DNA of 37,688 nt. Origin: Suilimivivens sp964614185 (GTDB lineage Bacteria > Bacillota > Clostridia > Lachnospirales > Lachnospiraceae). A program made the position numbers and the translations under genes. A model generated the notes under the pieces. That model did no database searches and was not told the origin of the DNA. It saw nothing but the letters and a program-made list of their open reading frames with translations. Positions 16,750-24,865 of the stretch are shown here, one piece after another. Where the stretch lies: NCBI GenBank assembly GCA_964614185.1, contig CAZTKJ010000030.1, positions 1-37,688 on the forward strand, given 5' to 3'. Position 1 is the first letter of the stretch. Every line of letters begins with the position of its first letter.

Positions 16750-16789
16750 AATAAGCATGTGCAGAATATCAATCCTGCACATGCTTATT
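16750..16789. terminator. Strong hairpin between creR-like RNA and cas promoter
   Basis: AATAAGCATGTGCAG (16750-16764) pairs perfectly with CTGCACATGCTTATT (16775-16789), a 15-bp stem and 10-nt loop. There is no T-run on the plus strand, so termination is uncertain. On the minus strand the stem is followed by GATTTTT, so it may stop antisense transcription. Its right arm overlaps the predicted Cascade target by 4 bases. Confidence 0.55.
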
Positions 16790-16805
16790 ATTAAATTAAA
16801 CTAAG
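16786..16805 (-). promoter_or_regulatory. Predicted Cascade/CreR target site upstream of cas promoter
   Basis: Read on the minus strand from 16802 to 16786 the site is AGTTTAATTTAATAATA, against AGTTTTATTTAATAATA of the spacer-like segment. Flanking it at the PAM position (16805-16803) the minus strand reads CTT, not the commonest type I-C PAM TTC. The site ends 8 bp before the -35 box of the cas promoter. Confidence 0.5.
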
Positions 16806-16812
16806 ATTTGTA

Positions 16813-16841
16813 TTGATATCATTTGCCATATATGTTATTAT
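16813..16841 (+). promoter_or_regulatory. Predicted cas operon promoter
   Basis: TTGATA (16813-16818), 17 bp, TATTAT (16836-16841), with an extended -10 TGT just before it (16833-16835). Transcription would start near 16848, about 50 nt before cas3. It is the only good promoter between the recombinase and cas3 apart from the creR-like one. Confidence 0.6.
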
Positions 16842-16899
16842 ATTAAATAAATACAAAATATTATCCAAAATATTATAAAAAATTGGAAAAGGACAAAAT

Positions 16900-18063
16900 A
16901 TGGGATATATATACAAAGCACATATTAATGATAAGGGAGAAGTGCAGAGCGTTAAAGAGCATAGTGAAAATACTGCTGACTTATGCAGGCAATTTGCGAT
17001 ACCAGTATTAAAGGATGTTATGTATATTATAGGAATGCTACATGACATTGGTAAATTTCAGAATGCTTTTCAACGTAAAATTGATGGAGAGAATATCAGA
17101 GTAGAACATTCTACCTGCGGAGCACTGGCTGCAAAAGAAATGTATCCCAATGCAATAGGATTATTAATGGAATATTGTATTGCAGGACATCATAGCGGAA
17201 TACCGGATGGAGGATATAAAAATGATGCTTTTGATCAGCAGACACTATGCGGAAGGCTGAAGAGGCAGTTTGATGATTTTAGTGCCTATAAGAAAGAATT
17301 TTTATTTCCTGAAATTAAGAGAGATGAGGTAATACAATTTTTTATGCAGGATTGTGATCAAAATTTAGATTTAATTGTGGACAAGTTTGCATTTTTAACC
17401 AGATATTCATTTTCATGTCTTGTAGATGCTGATTCTATTGATACTGCTGAATTCTGTAATGGGGATAAGATAAGGCCCTTGAAGACTGATTTTAGAGCAT
17501 GTCTGTTAAAGGTGAATAAGAAACTTGATTCTTATGTCTGCACAACATCTTTACAGAAATCACGAACACTTTTGCAGCAGCAGGCTTTTGAAAAAGTGAA
17601 TGAAGAAGCAGAAATTTATCTTATGAATATGCCGACAGGAAGTGGTAAGACGTTATGCAGCATTAAGTTTGCACTGGAAAGGGCGAATATTAAGAAGAAA
17701 AAAAGAATTATCTACGTGATACCATATAACAGTATTGTTGATCAGACAGTGTCTGTGTTTGAAGAAGTGTTTGGCAGTGATGCAGAAATACTGCGGCATC
17801 AGTCAACCTTTTCTTATGAGGATGATGTGAAAAATGATGAATCGGAAGATTATAAAAAGGCAGCCAAAAGCGCTGTGGAAAACTGGAATGTAAATTCCAT
17901 TATTATCACTACTGCTGTTCAATTCTTTGAAACTGTTTATGCTAATAAGAGAGGTAAGCTTCGTAAAATGCATAATATGGCAGACAGCATCCTGATTTTT
18001 GATGAAGCGCACTTATGCCTCAAGATTATCTGCAGCCATGCCTTCGAGCTATTGCCTATATAA
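16900..18063 (+). CDS. cas3: Cas3 N-terminal part (HD nuclease + helicase start), frameshifted
   Basis: This is the first half of the type I-C nuclease-helicase that degrades DNA bound by Cascade. The HD domain shows KEHSENT (H21), LHDIGK (H48, D49), VEHSTCGA (H70) and AGHHSGIPD (H97, H98). The helicase has Walker A MPTGSGKT (about 244-251), motif Ia VIPYNSIVDQT and motif II ILIFDEAH (DEAH at 368-371, bases 18001-18012). Right after DEAHL the frame runs into an unrelated tail and stops at 18063, while the expected continuation (MPQDYLQPCLRA) is in the next frame at 18015. Adding one base in TTATG (to TTAATG) restores DEAHLMPQ. ATG 16900 follows AAAAGGAC. Alone this piece lacks helicase motifs III-VI. 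Confidence 0.9.
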   Translation: MGYIYKAHINDKGEVQSVKEHSENTADLCRQFAIPVLKDVMYIIGMLHDIGKFQNAFQRKIDGENIRVEHSTCGALAAKEMYPNAIGLLMEYCIAGHHSGIPDGGYKNDAFDQQTLCGRLKRQFDDFSAYKKEFLFPEIKRDEVIQFFMQDCDQNLDLIVDKFAFLTRYSFSCLVDADSIDTAEFCNGDKIRPLKTDFRACLLKVNKKLDSYVCTTSLQKSRTLLQQQAFEKVNEEAEIYLMNMPTGSGKTLCSIKFALERANIKKKKRIIYVIPYNSIVDQTVSVFEEVFGSDAEILRHQSTFSYEDDVKNDESEDYKKAAKSAVENWNVNSIIITTAVQFFETVYANKRGKLRKMHNMADSILIFDEAHLCLKIICSHAFELLPI

Positions 18064-19106
18064 CGAGATATTTAGACAGCGAAGCAGTATTTTTGACAGC
18101 TACCATGCCTGATTTCTCCGAGTTGTTGCAACAGTATGCGTTAAGCAATAGTAAAATTGTAAATCTAATTGAAGATACTTCTTTATTTTCCCAATTTCAG
18201 AAGTGTAATTATCAATATCTCAGACCGGTGAGTACAGAGACCATTCTTGAAAAAGCCATGAGTTATCCGTCCAGCCTAATTATAGTAAACAGTAAGAAAA
18301 TGGCTAGAAAACTTTTTAATGAGTGCAATACTGAAAAGAAGTATCATCTTTCGACTTATATGACATCTATTGATCGTAAAGAAATAATTGGGGAGATACA
18401 GTTGGAGTTAAAGAAATTGGAAGAAGACTTTCCCGATTATAAAGATATACCGAAAGAAAGGCGGATTATCATAATATCCACATCATTAATAGAAGCAGGA
18501 GTGGATTTGGATAGCTATACAGTATTTCGAGAACTTACCGGACTGGACAGTATTTTACAGGCAGGAGGAAGATGCAACAGGGAAGGGAAACGCAGTAAGG
18601 GAGAAGTATTTATTTTTGAGTTTGATAGTGAAAACAGAACAAGGCAGGATATAAGAACTAATATGACCAGGGGAATTATTGACAGATATAATGATATCTC
18701 ATGTCCACAAAGTATTAAGGAATACTACAGTCGATTATTTTTTATGAAAAAAGATGATATTCAAAAACATACGATTACGCAGAACTGTCATGATATTTCT
18801 TATATACCATTTAATGAATATGCTCATGAATTTGAATTGATTGATTCGAAAACAGTTGCATTAGTGGTGCCCCAAGATGACATGAGCAGGGAGATAGTGG
18901 ATGCTTTAAGGTATACAGGAGGTGGTATTGGTATTGGAAGAAAGCTACAAAAGTATACATGCTCTCTGTATCAGAAAGAGCTGGATGATTTGATACAGCA
19001 GCATGTGGCAAATGATTTTGGCACAGGGATTTGGTGCCTGACTAATCCGGATTATTATGATGAAAAAAAAGGCATTTTGTTTGAAGCAAAGGATTACTTC
19101 ATATAA
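18015..19106 (+). CDS. cas3: Cas3 C-terminal part (helicase domain 2), frameshifted
   Basis: This frame continues Cas3. Motif III FLTATMPDF is near residue 26, then IIVNSKKMARKLF (motif IV region), IIISTSLIEAGVDLD (motif V) and LQAGGRCNREGKR (motif VI), followed by the Cas3 C-terminal domain. ATG 18015 has no ribosome site, so it is probably not an independent start but the second part of a gene broken by one base. Joined, the halves give a protein of about 735 residues, normal for type I-C Cas3. The cas5 gene starts 23 bases later. Confidence 0.88.
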   Translation: MPQDYLQPCLRAIAYITRYLDSEAVFLTATMPDFSELLQQYALSNSKIVNLIEDTSLFSQFQKCNYQYLRPVSTETILEKAMSYPSSLIIVNSKKMARKLFNECNTEKKYHLSTYMTSIDRKEIIGEIQLELKKLEEDFPDYKDIPKERRIIIISTSLIEAGVDLDSYTVFRELTGLDSILQAGGRCNREGKRSKGEVFIFEFDSENRTRQDIRTNMTRGIIDRYNDISCPQSIKEYYSRLFFMKKDDIQKHTITQNCHDISYIPFNEYAHEFELIDSKTVALVVPQDDMSREIVDALRYTGGGIGIGRKLQKYTCSLYQKELDDLIQQHVANDFGTGIWCLTNPDYYDEKKGILFEAKDYFI

Positions 19107-19129
19107 AATCAAAGAAGGGAGTGATAGAT

Positions 19130-19858
19130 ATGAGCTATGGATTCAAATTGATGATAGAAGGAGATTATGCATGTTTCACGAGACCTGAATTTAAAGTAGA
19201 AAGAGTGACTTACGATGTGCCTACTCCGGGAGCATTGGAAGGATTGTTGAAAAGTGTATACTGGAAACCGGCTATATGTTACGTAATAGATAAGATTATA
19301 GTTTTTAATGCTATTGATCTTGCGAATATACGAAGAAATGAAGTGAAAGACAAGATACTTTACAGTGCTCTTAAAAACCAGATGAGCGGTAGGGGCGGAG
19401 ACCCTTGCATTTATACTTCGGAAAGCAGAAGCCAAAGAGCAGCTATGGTTTTGAAGAATGTAAAATATGGGATAGCATTTCATTTTGAATTGACAGGGTT
19501 AAAAAATGAACAGGAAAATGATGCGGAAAACAAACATTTTAATATTATAAAGAGACGCTTGGAAAAAGGACAGTATTTTCGAGCTCCTTGTTTGGGCTGC
19601 AGTGAATTTCCAGTAAAAAGAATGGAACTTGTTAATGAATTTGATGAAAACTTAATCAGTAATTCTATTCTGGATATGGGAGATGTGGATTTGGGTTTTA
19701 TGAGCTATAAAGTGGTCTTTGACGATCATGGAAAACCGATTAATGGGGATTGGGAAAATCCTAAATTTTCAGACCGGGCATCCACGCTCTATTATCGACC
19801 ACATATGATAAATGGAATAATTGATGTTGTCAAATACAGGGAGGGATTAAAATGCTAA
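19130..19858 (+). CDS. cas5c: Cas5 of type I-C (crRNA-processing endoribonuclease)
   Basis: The 242-residue product is Cas5 of type I-C (Cas5d), which replaces Cas6: it cuts pre-crRNA at the base of the repeat stem and stays on the 5' handle in Cascade. Recognisable parts are the N-terminal MIEGDYACFTRPEFKVERVTYDVPTPGALEGLLKSVYWKP and the glycine-rich region QMSGRGGDPCIYTSESRSQR, then EKGQYFRAPCLGCSEFP. ATG 19130 follows AAGAAGGGAG at 8 nt; GTG 19121 lies within that site. It overlaps cas8 by 7 bases. In this locus it would also be the enzyme expected to process the degenerate repeat at 16670-16707. Confidence 0.93.
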   Translation: MSYGFKLMIEGDYACFTRPEFKVERVTYDVPTPGALEGLLKSVYWKPAICYVIDKIIVFNAIDLANIRRNEVKDKILYSALKNQMSGRGGDPCIYTSESRSQRAAMVLKNVKYGIAFHFELTGLKNEQENDAENKHFNIIKRRLEKGQYFRAPCLGCSEFPVKRMELVNEFDENLISNSILDMGDVDLGFMSYKVVFDDHGKPINGDWENPKFSDRASTLYYRPHMINGIIDVVKYREGLKC

Positions 19859-21657
19859 TAAGAGCTTTGTATGATTATTATGATATGCTGGCTGCAAATA
19901 ATAAAGTTCTCCCTGATGGGTATTCCAATGTCAAGATACATTATCTGATTGGCCTGACAATGGAAGGAAAAATAGATGAATTTATAGAATATCAGGAAAA
20001 AACAGAATACAAAGCTGCTAAGGGACAGATTAAGGAGAAGTGGGAACCAAAAGAGATTCAAATGCCACAGCGAACTGAAAAGCCGGGAATTGACAGTAAT
20101 ATTATAGAGCATAGACCACTTTACATTTTTGGATTAAATTTAGAAGACGGAGTTTTGGCATCTAAAGACAGAACAAATAAGGCGGCTAAATCTCATGAAG
20201 CGTTTGTAAATGTCAACTTAAAATTTATTGAAGGCATAGACTCTCCTGTAGTTAATGCATACCGGAATTTTCTGTTAAGCTGGAATCCGGAAAAAGAAAC
20301 AGAAAATGATAAACTTCTGGAACTGGGAAAGAATTATGGGAAATCAGGATTTGCTTTTTGCCTGGCAGGATACCCTGACCAATTACTGCATGATGATATC
20401 CAGATAAAAGAAAAGTGGAATAGTATCTATAATACGGCATTAGGAGAGACTGAAAAGGAATATATATCCCAATGTGCAATTAGTGGTGAAAAGACAGCGA
20501 TTGCAAGAATACATAGTAAGATTAAAGGGGTTTATGGAGGTCTTGCAACAGGTTCTGTTCTAGTAGGGTTTAATAATCCATCAGAAAATTCTTATGGCAG
20601 TGAACAATCGTATAACAGTAATATTTCCCAGGCAGCTATGAAAAAGTATACTGAAGCGTTAAACTTTTTATTGGGGAGTCCAAATCATAAAAGGTTGTTG
20701 GATGATGTGACAGTTGTGTTTTGGGCAATGGATACAAGTGAAAAATGTGAAGACATGATGCTGGCTATGCTTTATGGGCAGTCTGATAAAATGAATGAGG
20801 AAGAGACAGAGCATATGCTGAAAGAATTATTGCGAAGTGGCGCCAGGGGGCAGCTGATAGAGAAAAGGCTGCAGTCTCTTTATATGATTCAGCCTGATGT
20901 TGATTTCTATATGCTAGGATTAAAACCAAATTCATCACGACTTTCCGTAAAATTTATTTATAGAAAAAAATATGCGGATATTCTTTGGAATATTGCAAAA
21001 TTTCAAAGAGACGTGCAGCTGTCTGAGGAGATTTTACCTGTTTCCATAGCAGGAATTAAGGAAGAAATGCGTTCACCTAAAAATACTTCTGAGAAAATCA
21101 ACCCGGCATTACTTACAGGACTATTTCAATCAGTTTTATATGGCACTCCGTATCCTGTATCTTTGTTGGACACGGTTGTACGAAGAGTAAAAACAGATAG
21201 TGGAAGTATTAGTAGGATACGAGCAGGAATTATTAAAGCCTGTATTAATAGAAATAACAAAAAGGAGGAATTTAATGTGGCACTGGACAAAGAAAATTAT
21301 GGACAAGCATATTTGTGCGGAAGATTATTTGCAGTGTTAGAGAAGCTTCAGCGTGATGCATCGAAAGGCAGTCTTAACAGAACTATTAAAGATGCTTATT
21401 TTGCTTCTGCTTCATCTAAACCAGCAATTATATTTCCAAAGTTGTTGAAACTTGCTCAAAATCATCTGACAAAAGTTAAAAACCCGAAGTTTTATAACAT
21501 ATTGATAGGTGAAATAATGGATAAGATAAACAGCGAATTTCCGGAAGTTCTTTTACTTCAGGATCAGGGAAGATTTATCATAGGATATTATCAACAGTAT
21601 CAGAGTTTTTTTGAAAAAAATGAAAAGACAGAAAGTAATATTGAGGAGGAAGAATAA
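19852..21657 (+). CDS. cas8c: Cas8c (Csd1), Cascade large subunit
   Basis: The 601-residue protein is Cas8c/Csd1, the PAM-reading large subunit of type I-C Cascade. Typical stretches are the start LIRALYDYYDMLA, AKSHEAFVNVNLKFIEG, CAISGEKTAIARIHSKIKGVYGG (a Csd1 hallmark), and VVFWAMD. ATG 19852 follows GGGAGG and overlaps the cas5 stop. The C-terminal 126 codons also have an internal ribosome site and start, giving the small subunit Cas11 (separate entry). Length is normal for the family. Confidence 0.93.
   Translation: MLIRALYDYYDMLAANNKVLPDGYSNVKIHYLIGLTMEGKIDEFIEYQEKTEYKAAKGQIKEKWEPKEIQMPQRTEKPGIDSNIIEHRPLYIFGLNLEDGVLASKDRTNKAAKSHEAFVNVNLKFIEGIDSPVVNAYRNFLLSWNPEKETENDKLLELGKNYGKSGFAFCLAGYPDQLLHDDIQIKEKWNSIYNTALGETEKEYISQCAISGEKTAIARIHSKIKGVYGGLATGSVLVGFNNPSENSYGSEQSYNSNISQAAMKKYTEALNFLLGSPNHKRLLDDVTVVFWAMDTSEKCEDMMLAMLYGQSDKMNEEETEHMLKELLRSGARGQLIEKRLQSLYMIQPDVDFYMLGLKPNSSRLSVKFIYRKKYADILWNIAKFQRDVQLSEEILPVSIAGIKEEMRSPKNTSEKINPALLTGLFQSVLYGTPYPVSLLDTVVRRVKTDSGSISRIRAGIIKACINRNNKKEEFNVALDKENYGQAYLCGRLFAVLEKLQRDASKGSLNRTIKDAYFASASSKPAIIFPKLLKLAQNHLTKVKNPKFYNILIGEIMDKINSEFPEVLLLQDQGRFIIGYYQQYQSFFEKNEKTESNIEEEE
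21277..21657 (+). CDS. cas11c: Cas11c small subunit, internal start within cas8c
   Basis: An in-frame GTG at 21277 (Cas8 residue 476) is preceded 8 nt upstream by AAAGGAGG (21261-21268), a near-ideal ribosome site in the middle of a coding region. The resulting 126-residue helical protein (VALDKENYGQAYLCGRLFAV...) corresponds to the Cas8c C-terminal domain. In type I-C systems internal translation of cas8c is known to produce the Cas11 small subunit needed for Cascade assembly. Here the start codon is inferred from the sequence. Confidence 0.75.
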   Translation: MALDKENYGQAYLCGRLFAVLEKLQRDASKGSLNRTIKDAYFASASSKPAIIFPKLLKLAQNHLTKVKNPKFYNILIGEIMDKINSEFPEVLLLQDQGRFIIGYYQQYQSFFEKNEKTESNIEEEE

Positions 21658-21658
21658 T

Positions 21659-22519
21659 ATGGCAATTGAGAACAGATATGATTTTGTAATGCTTTTTGAT
21701 GTGGAAAACGGAAATCCCAATGGGGACCCTGATGCTGGTAATTCACCACGTGTGGATGCAGAAACAGGATATGGATATATTACAGATGTATGCCTGAAAA
21801 GAAAGATCAGAAATTATGTTGAACTATGTAAAGAAGGAGAAGCTGGATATAATATTCTGATTAAACCGGACAGATCATTAAATACCAAATTTACTGAAGC
21901 CTATGAACAGGAAGGGCTAAAAACAAAGAATAAAGGAAAAAAATCGGATGATGTAAAAAAGGCGCGTGACTATATGTGCAAGAATTATTACGATGTACGT
22001 GTTTTTGGAGCAGTGATGTCAACTGGAGATGATCCATGTGGTATCGTTAGAGGACCGGTTCAAATCAACTTTGCCAAGAGTTTATCTCCGATTAACATTC
22101 AGGATGTTTCCATCACTCGTCAGGCACGCACCACAGAAGAAAGAACAGAAACCGGGGAAACTGAAATGGGAAGAAAAAGCGTTATTCCATATGCACTATA
22201 CAGAGCAGAAGGCTATATTTCTGCGGCACTTGCAAATAAGGTATCAAACCTATCGGAAGAAGATGTGGAGCTTTTGTGGACAGCTATTGTCAATATGTTT
22301 GAAAATGATCATAGCGCTGCAAGAGGAAAAATGTGCATGAGAAAGCTCTATATATTTAAACACAGCAATATTTTAGGTAATTGTCCTTCTCACATTTTGT
22401 TTGACAAAATACAGGTGGAACTTACCCAAAAGGATTTGCCTCCTCGTGAATTTGGAGATTATAAGATTATATTGGATGATAAGATGCCGGAAGGCGTTCA
22501 GGTAATTGAAAAAATATGA
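21659..22519 (+). CDS. cas7c: Cas7c (Csd2), Cascade backbone subunit
   Basis: The 286-residue protein is Cas7 of type I-C (Csd2), which polymerises along the crRNA spacer. Hallmarks are the start NRYDFVMLFDVENGNPNGDPDAGNSPRVD, YDVRVFGAVMSTGD, and RGPVQINFAKSLSPINIQDVSITRQ. ATG 21659 follows AGGAGGAAG in the end of cas8, one base after its stop; the frame is open to 21611 without a site. Its stop overlaps the cas4 start (ATGA), implying coupled translation. Cas7 is the unit that leaves every sixth base of the guide unpaired, which matters for the creR-like match. Confidence 0.95.
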   Translation: MAIENRYDFVMLFDVENGNPNGDPDAGNSPRVDAETGYGYITDVCLKRKIRNYVELCKEGEAGYNILIKPDRSLNTKFTEAYEQEGLKTKNKGKKSDDVKKARDYMCKNYYDVRVFGAVMSTGDDPCGIVRGPVQINFAKSLSPINIQDVSITRQARTTEERTETGETEMGRKSVIPYALYRAEGYISAALANKVSNLSEEDVELLWTAIVNMFENDHSAARGKMCMRKLYIFKHSNILGNCPSHILFDKIQVELTQKDLPPREFGDYKIILDDKMPEGVQVIEKI

Positions 22520-23190
22520 GTACAGCAGAAATAGCCATTCGTTCCATTCAACATTATATGTATTGTTCACATCGCTGGGGACTGCTTGAAATTGACAGGG
22601 CATGGATAGAAAATGCGTTTGTTACAAAAGCAAATCTTATTCATGACCGTGTGCATAATCCTGATAAAAATTATACTGCAAAAGGAAAAGAGGTATATAC
22701 TTCAGTTCCTGTATATAATGATTTGGAGCAGTACAATTTGTATGGGATAACAGATTGTTTGGAAATGACAAAAGATAAACAGGGAGTTCCCATCAATGGA
22801 AGTAAAGAAAAATATAGTATCTGCATTGTGGAATACAAACCAACGAAGCCGAAGGACAAAGAATACTATGAGGAAGATTACATGCAGGTTTTTGCTCAGA
22901 AAATATGTGTGGATTTTGTATTTGGATGTGATTGCAATGCGGCTATATATTATGCAGACGTAAAGAAGAGAATAATGCTGCCAGTAAAAGAAAACTTTGA
23001 AATTTATAATCAACAATTGATTGATTTATTGTATGAGATGAGAGCTAACCTTGAAAAAGGTATTATCCCGCCGATTCGAAAAGGGCAAAAGTGCAACGGA
23101 TGCTCCATGAAAGATTTGTGTATGCCATCAATAAAGCAATCAAAAAATCTTTTGGAACAGATAAAGAAAATTCAGAACGAAGAATGGTAG
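22516..23190 (+). CDS. cas4: Cas4 nuclease (adaptation)
   Basis: The 224-residue protein is Cas4, an iron-sulfur RecB-family nuclease that trims prespacers and defines PAM and orientation during spacer capture. The four cluster cysteines are C17 (MYCSHRW) and C193, C196, C202 (CNGCSMKDLC). The nuclease residues fit GITDCLE (D80) and VEYKP (E106, K108). It starts on the ATGA overlap with cas7. Presence is normal for type I-C. Confidence 0.95.
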   Translation: MSTAEIAIRSIQHYMYCSHRWGLLEIDRAWIENAFVTKANLIHDRVHNPDKNYTAKGKEVYTSVPVYNDLEQYNLYGITDCLEMTKDKQGVPINGSKEKYSICIVEYKPTKPKDKEYYEEDYMQVFAQKICVDFVFGCDCNAAIYYADVKKRIMLPVKENFEIYNQQLIDLLYEMRANLEKGIIPPIRKGQKCNGCSMKDLCMPSIKQSKNLLEQIKKIQNEEW

Positions 23191-23200
23191 AGAAACAATT

Positions 23201-24223
23201 ATGAGAAAACTCTTAAATACAATTTACATAACAAATGACCAGACATATTTAACATTAGATGGTGAAAATCTTGTATGTAAAATTGATGGCGAAGTAAAAT
23301 TGAGAATCCCATTTGAAAACATTGAAAACATTGTTTGCTTTAATTATGTCGGATGTTCCCCGGCTCTAATGGGAAAGTGTGTAGGTAAGACAATACCAAT
23401 TAATTTTATGTCTCCTCAGGGGAAATTTCTTGCAAAGGTCTGCGGAGAAACGAAGGGGAATGTATTTCTTCGAGTAGCTCAAATTGATAAATTTAGAGAG
23501 AAAGGATTATGTCTTGCGCAAAATACGATGGCAGCCAAGTTCAGTAATACAAGACAGCTTATCAGAAGAACATTGCATGATAATACACAGTTAAGAGAAG
23601 ATGCTCAGATTAAAACGGTCATAGAGGTTCTTAATGCAGGAATAAATAAAGTATTTGAAGCAAAAAGTATAGAAGAAATCATGGGAATAGAAGGAAATTG
23701 TGCACAAAATTATTTTTCTATTTTTGATAAACTGATTACGAATCAGAAAGTCCCTTTTACATTTGAGTTTCGAACCAAAAGACCACCATTAGATCCGGTC
23801 AATGCTGTTCTGTCATTTGTATATACATTGCTCACCAGTGAGTTTGCAGCAGCATTGGAAACAGTTGGCCTTGATAGTTATATTGGATTTTGCCATGCGT
23901 TGCGAAGCGGAAGAAGCTCGCTAGCATGTGACTTGGTGGAAGAAGTGCGTTGTATAGCGGAACGCTTTGTTATTACGCTTTTAAACCTTCAGATTATTGG
24001 CGAAAAAGATTTTGAAAAACAGATATCAGGAGCAGTGTGGTTGAATGATGAAGGAAGAAAGAAGGTTTTAACACGTTGGCAGGAAAAGAAACGCACAGAT
24101 ATAGAACATCCGTATTTAAAGCAGAAAATTCCGTATGGACTTCTTCCATATGTGCAAAGTAACCTTCTTGCAAAATATGTGAGAGGAGAGACAGAGGCTT
24201 ATCCTTCTTTTTTACTTAAGTAG
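23201..24223 (+). CDS. cas1: Cas1 integrase (adaptation)
   Basis: The 340-residue protein is Cas1 of type I-C, the integrase that inserts new spacers at the leader end. Catalytic candidates are E164 in GIEGNCAQNYF, H232 in GFCHALRSGRSSL and D244 in ACDLVEEVR. The N-terminal beta domain begins LLNTIYITNDQTYLTLDGENL. Length and motifs are intact. It starts 10 bases after cas4 with only a weak ribosome site (AGAGAAAC), so it may depend on translation from cas4. Confidence 0.96.
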   Translation: MRKLLNTIYITNDQTYLTLDGENLVCKIDGEVKLRIPFENIENIVCFNYVGCSPALMGKCVGKTIPINFMSPQGKFLAKVCGETKGNVFLRVAQIDKFREKGLCLAQNTMAAKFSNTRQLIRRTLHDNTQLREDAQIKTVIEVLNAGINKVFEAKSIEEIMGIEGNCAQNYFSIFDKLITNQKVPFTFEFRTKRPPLDPVNAVLSFVYTLLTSEFAAALETVGLDSYIGFCHALRSGRSSLACDLVEEVRCIAERFVITLLNLQIIGEKDFEKQISGAVWLNDEGRKKVLTRWQEKKRTDIEHPYLKQKIPYGLLPYVQSNLLAKYVRGETEAYPSFLLK

Positions 24224-24314
24224 TTTTAGGATAAATTTTTTGAAAGTATTTACTGATGTTTTAGAATCACTGATACTCCTTGCGATTGTAACCTATCAAG
24301 TGGAGGTGATATTT

Positions 24315-24605
24315 ATGATGGTATTGATTAGCTATGATGTTAGTACTGTGAGCGAATCGGGAAAAACAAGATTACGTAAGGTTGCTAGAGAATGTCAGAA
24401 TCATGCTCAACGTGTTCAAAATTCAGTTTTTGAAGCAGATTTAGATTATTCCTCATTTCTCAAATTAAAGGATAGACTATGTAAATTAATAGATACGGAA
24501 AAAGACAGCTTACGTTTTTATTATTTGGGGAATAACTGGGAAAAGAGAATAGAGCATATCGGAGCAAAAAAAACGTATAATCCTGAAGGGGTAATTATTA
24601 TTTAG
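24315..24605 (+). CDS. cas2: Cas2 (adaptation)
   Basis: The 96-residue protein is Cas2, which bridges two Cas1 dimers. The first strand VLISYDVST carries the conserved aspartate, and RVQNSVFEADLDYSSF and RFYYLGNNW follow. ATG 24315 is preceded by GGAGGTGAT (24302-24310), a full match to the anti-Shine-Dalgarno; the upstream frame to 24240 is not needed. The 91-nt gap after cas1 is unusual for this operon but holds no gene. Confidence 0.95.
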   Translation: MMVLISYDVSTVSESGKTRLRKVARECQNHAQRVQNSVFEADLDYSSFLKLKDRLCKLIDTEKDSLRFYYLGNNWEKRIEHIGAKKTYNPEGVIII

Positions 24606-24865
24606 CATTTCCTCTAATGACATACAATATGTGAGAAAGAAATTTTTGAATTAAGTGCTTTCTGTAATCGTACAATGTAAAGCTATAAGATTAATTGATA
24701 TTTTTTTAAAAGTAAATATAGGCGAAGCAGAAGTGGTTTCAAAAACACTGTTAGGTTCGCCCCCAAAATATAGTATTTTGACAAAAAACGAAAAGATATA
24801 TACTGAAAATTAAAGTCCGTCCACTATATATAGATGACATGATTGCTAAAACACAAGATGTAGCG
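24606..24865 (+). promoter_or_regulatory. CRISPR leader with candidate promoter
   Basis: The 260-base AT-rich stretch between cas2 and the first repeat has no gene and is on the cas1/cas2 side, the usual leader position. TTGACA (24778-24783) and TATACT (24799-24804), 15 bp apart, would start transcription near 24811, about 55 nt before the first repeat, in the plus direction. Confidence 0.65.

Larger units (their letters stand above)
16666..16789 (+). ncRNA. Candidate CreR-type cas-regulating RNA
   Basis: A degenerate CRISPR repeat spans 16670-16707. CGCATTT (16670-16676) pairs with AAGTGCG (16690-16696), one G-T wobble, and the next 11 nt TGAGTAGAAAT (16697-16707) equal the 3' end of the array repeat exactly. 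In the array, a 7-bp stem likewise ends immediately before TGAGTAGAAAT, where Cas5 of type I-C cuts to make the 11-nt handle. Outside stem and handle the sequence is not repeat-like. The spacer-like part starts at 16708; bases 1-17 match the minus strand at 16802-16786 except position 6. Hairpins 16720-16743 and 16750-16789 may form the 3' end. CreR RNAs of other CRISPR types work this way; extension to this I-C locus is my inference. Confidence 0.6.

Noticed and set aside
16708..16802. Reading the two matching arms only as a long hairpin or terminator
   Set aside because: Possible in principle, but the arms start exactly after the crRNA handle and the mismatch falls at position 6, which a simple hairpin would not predict. 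Kept as the main alternative.
18001..18020. Programmed ribosomal frameshift in cas3
   Set aside because: No slippery heptamer or strong downstream structure is visible at the site; a one-base deletion explains it better.
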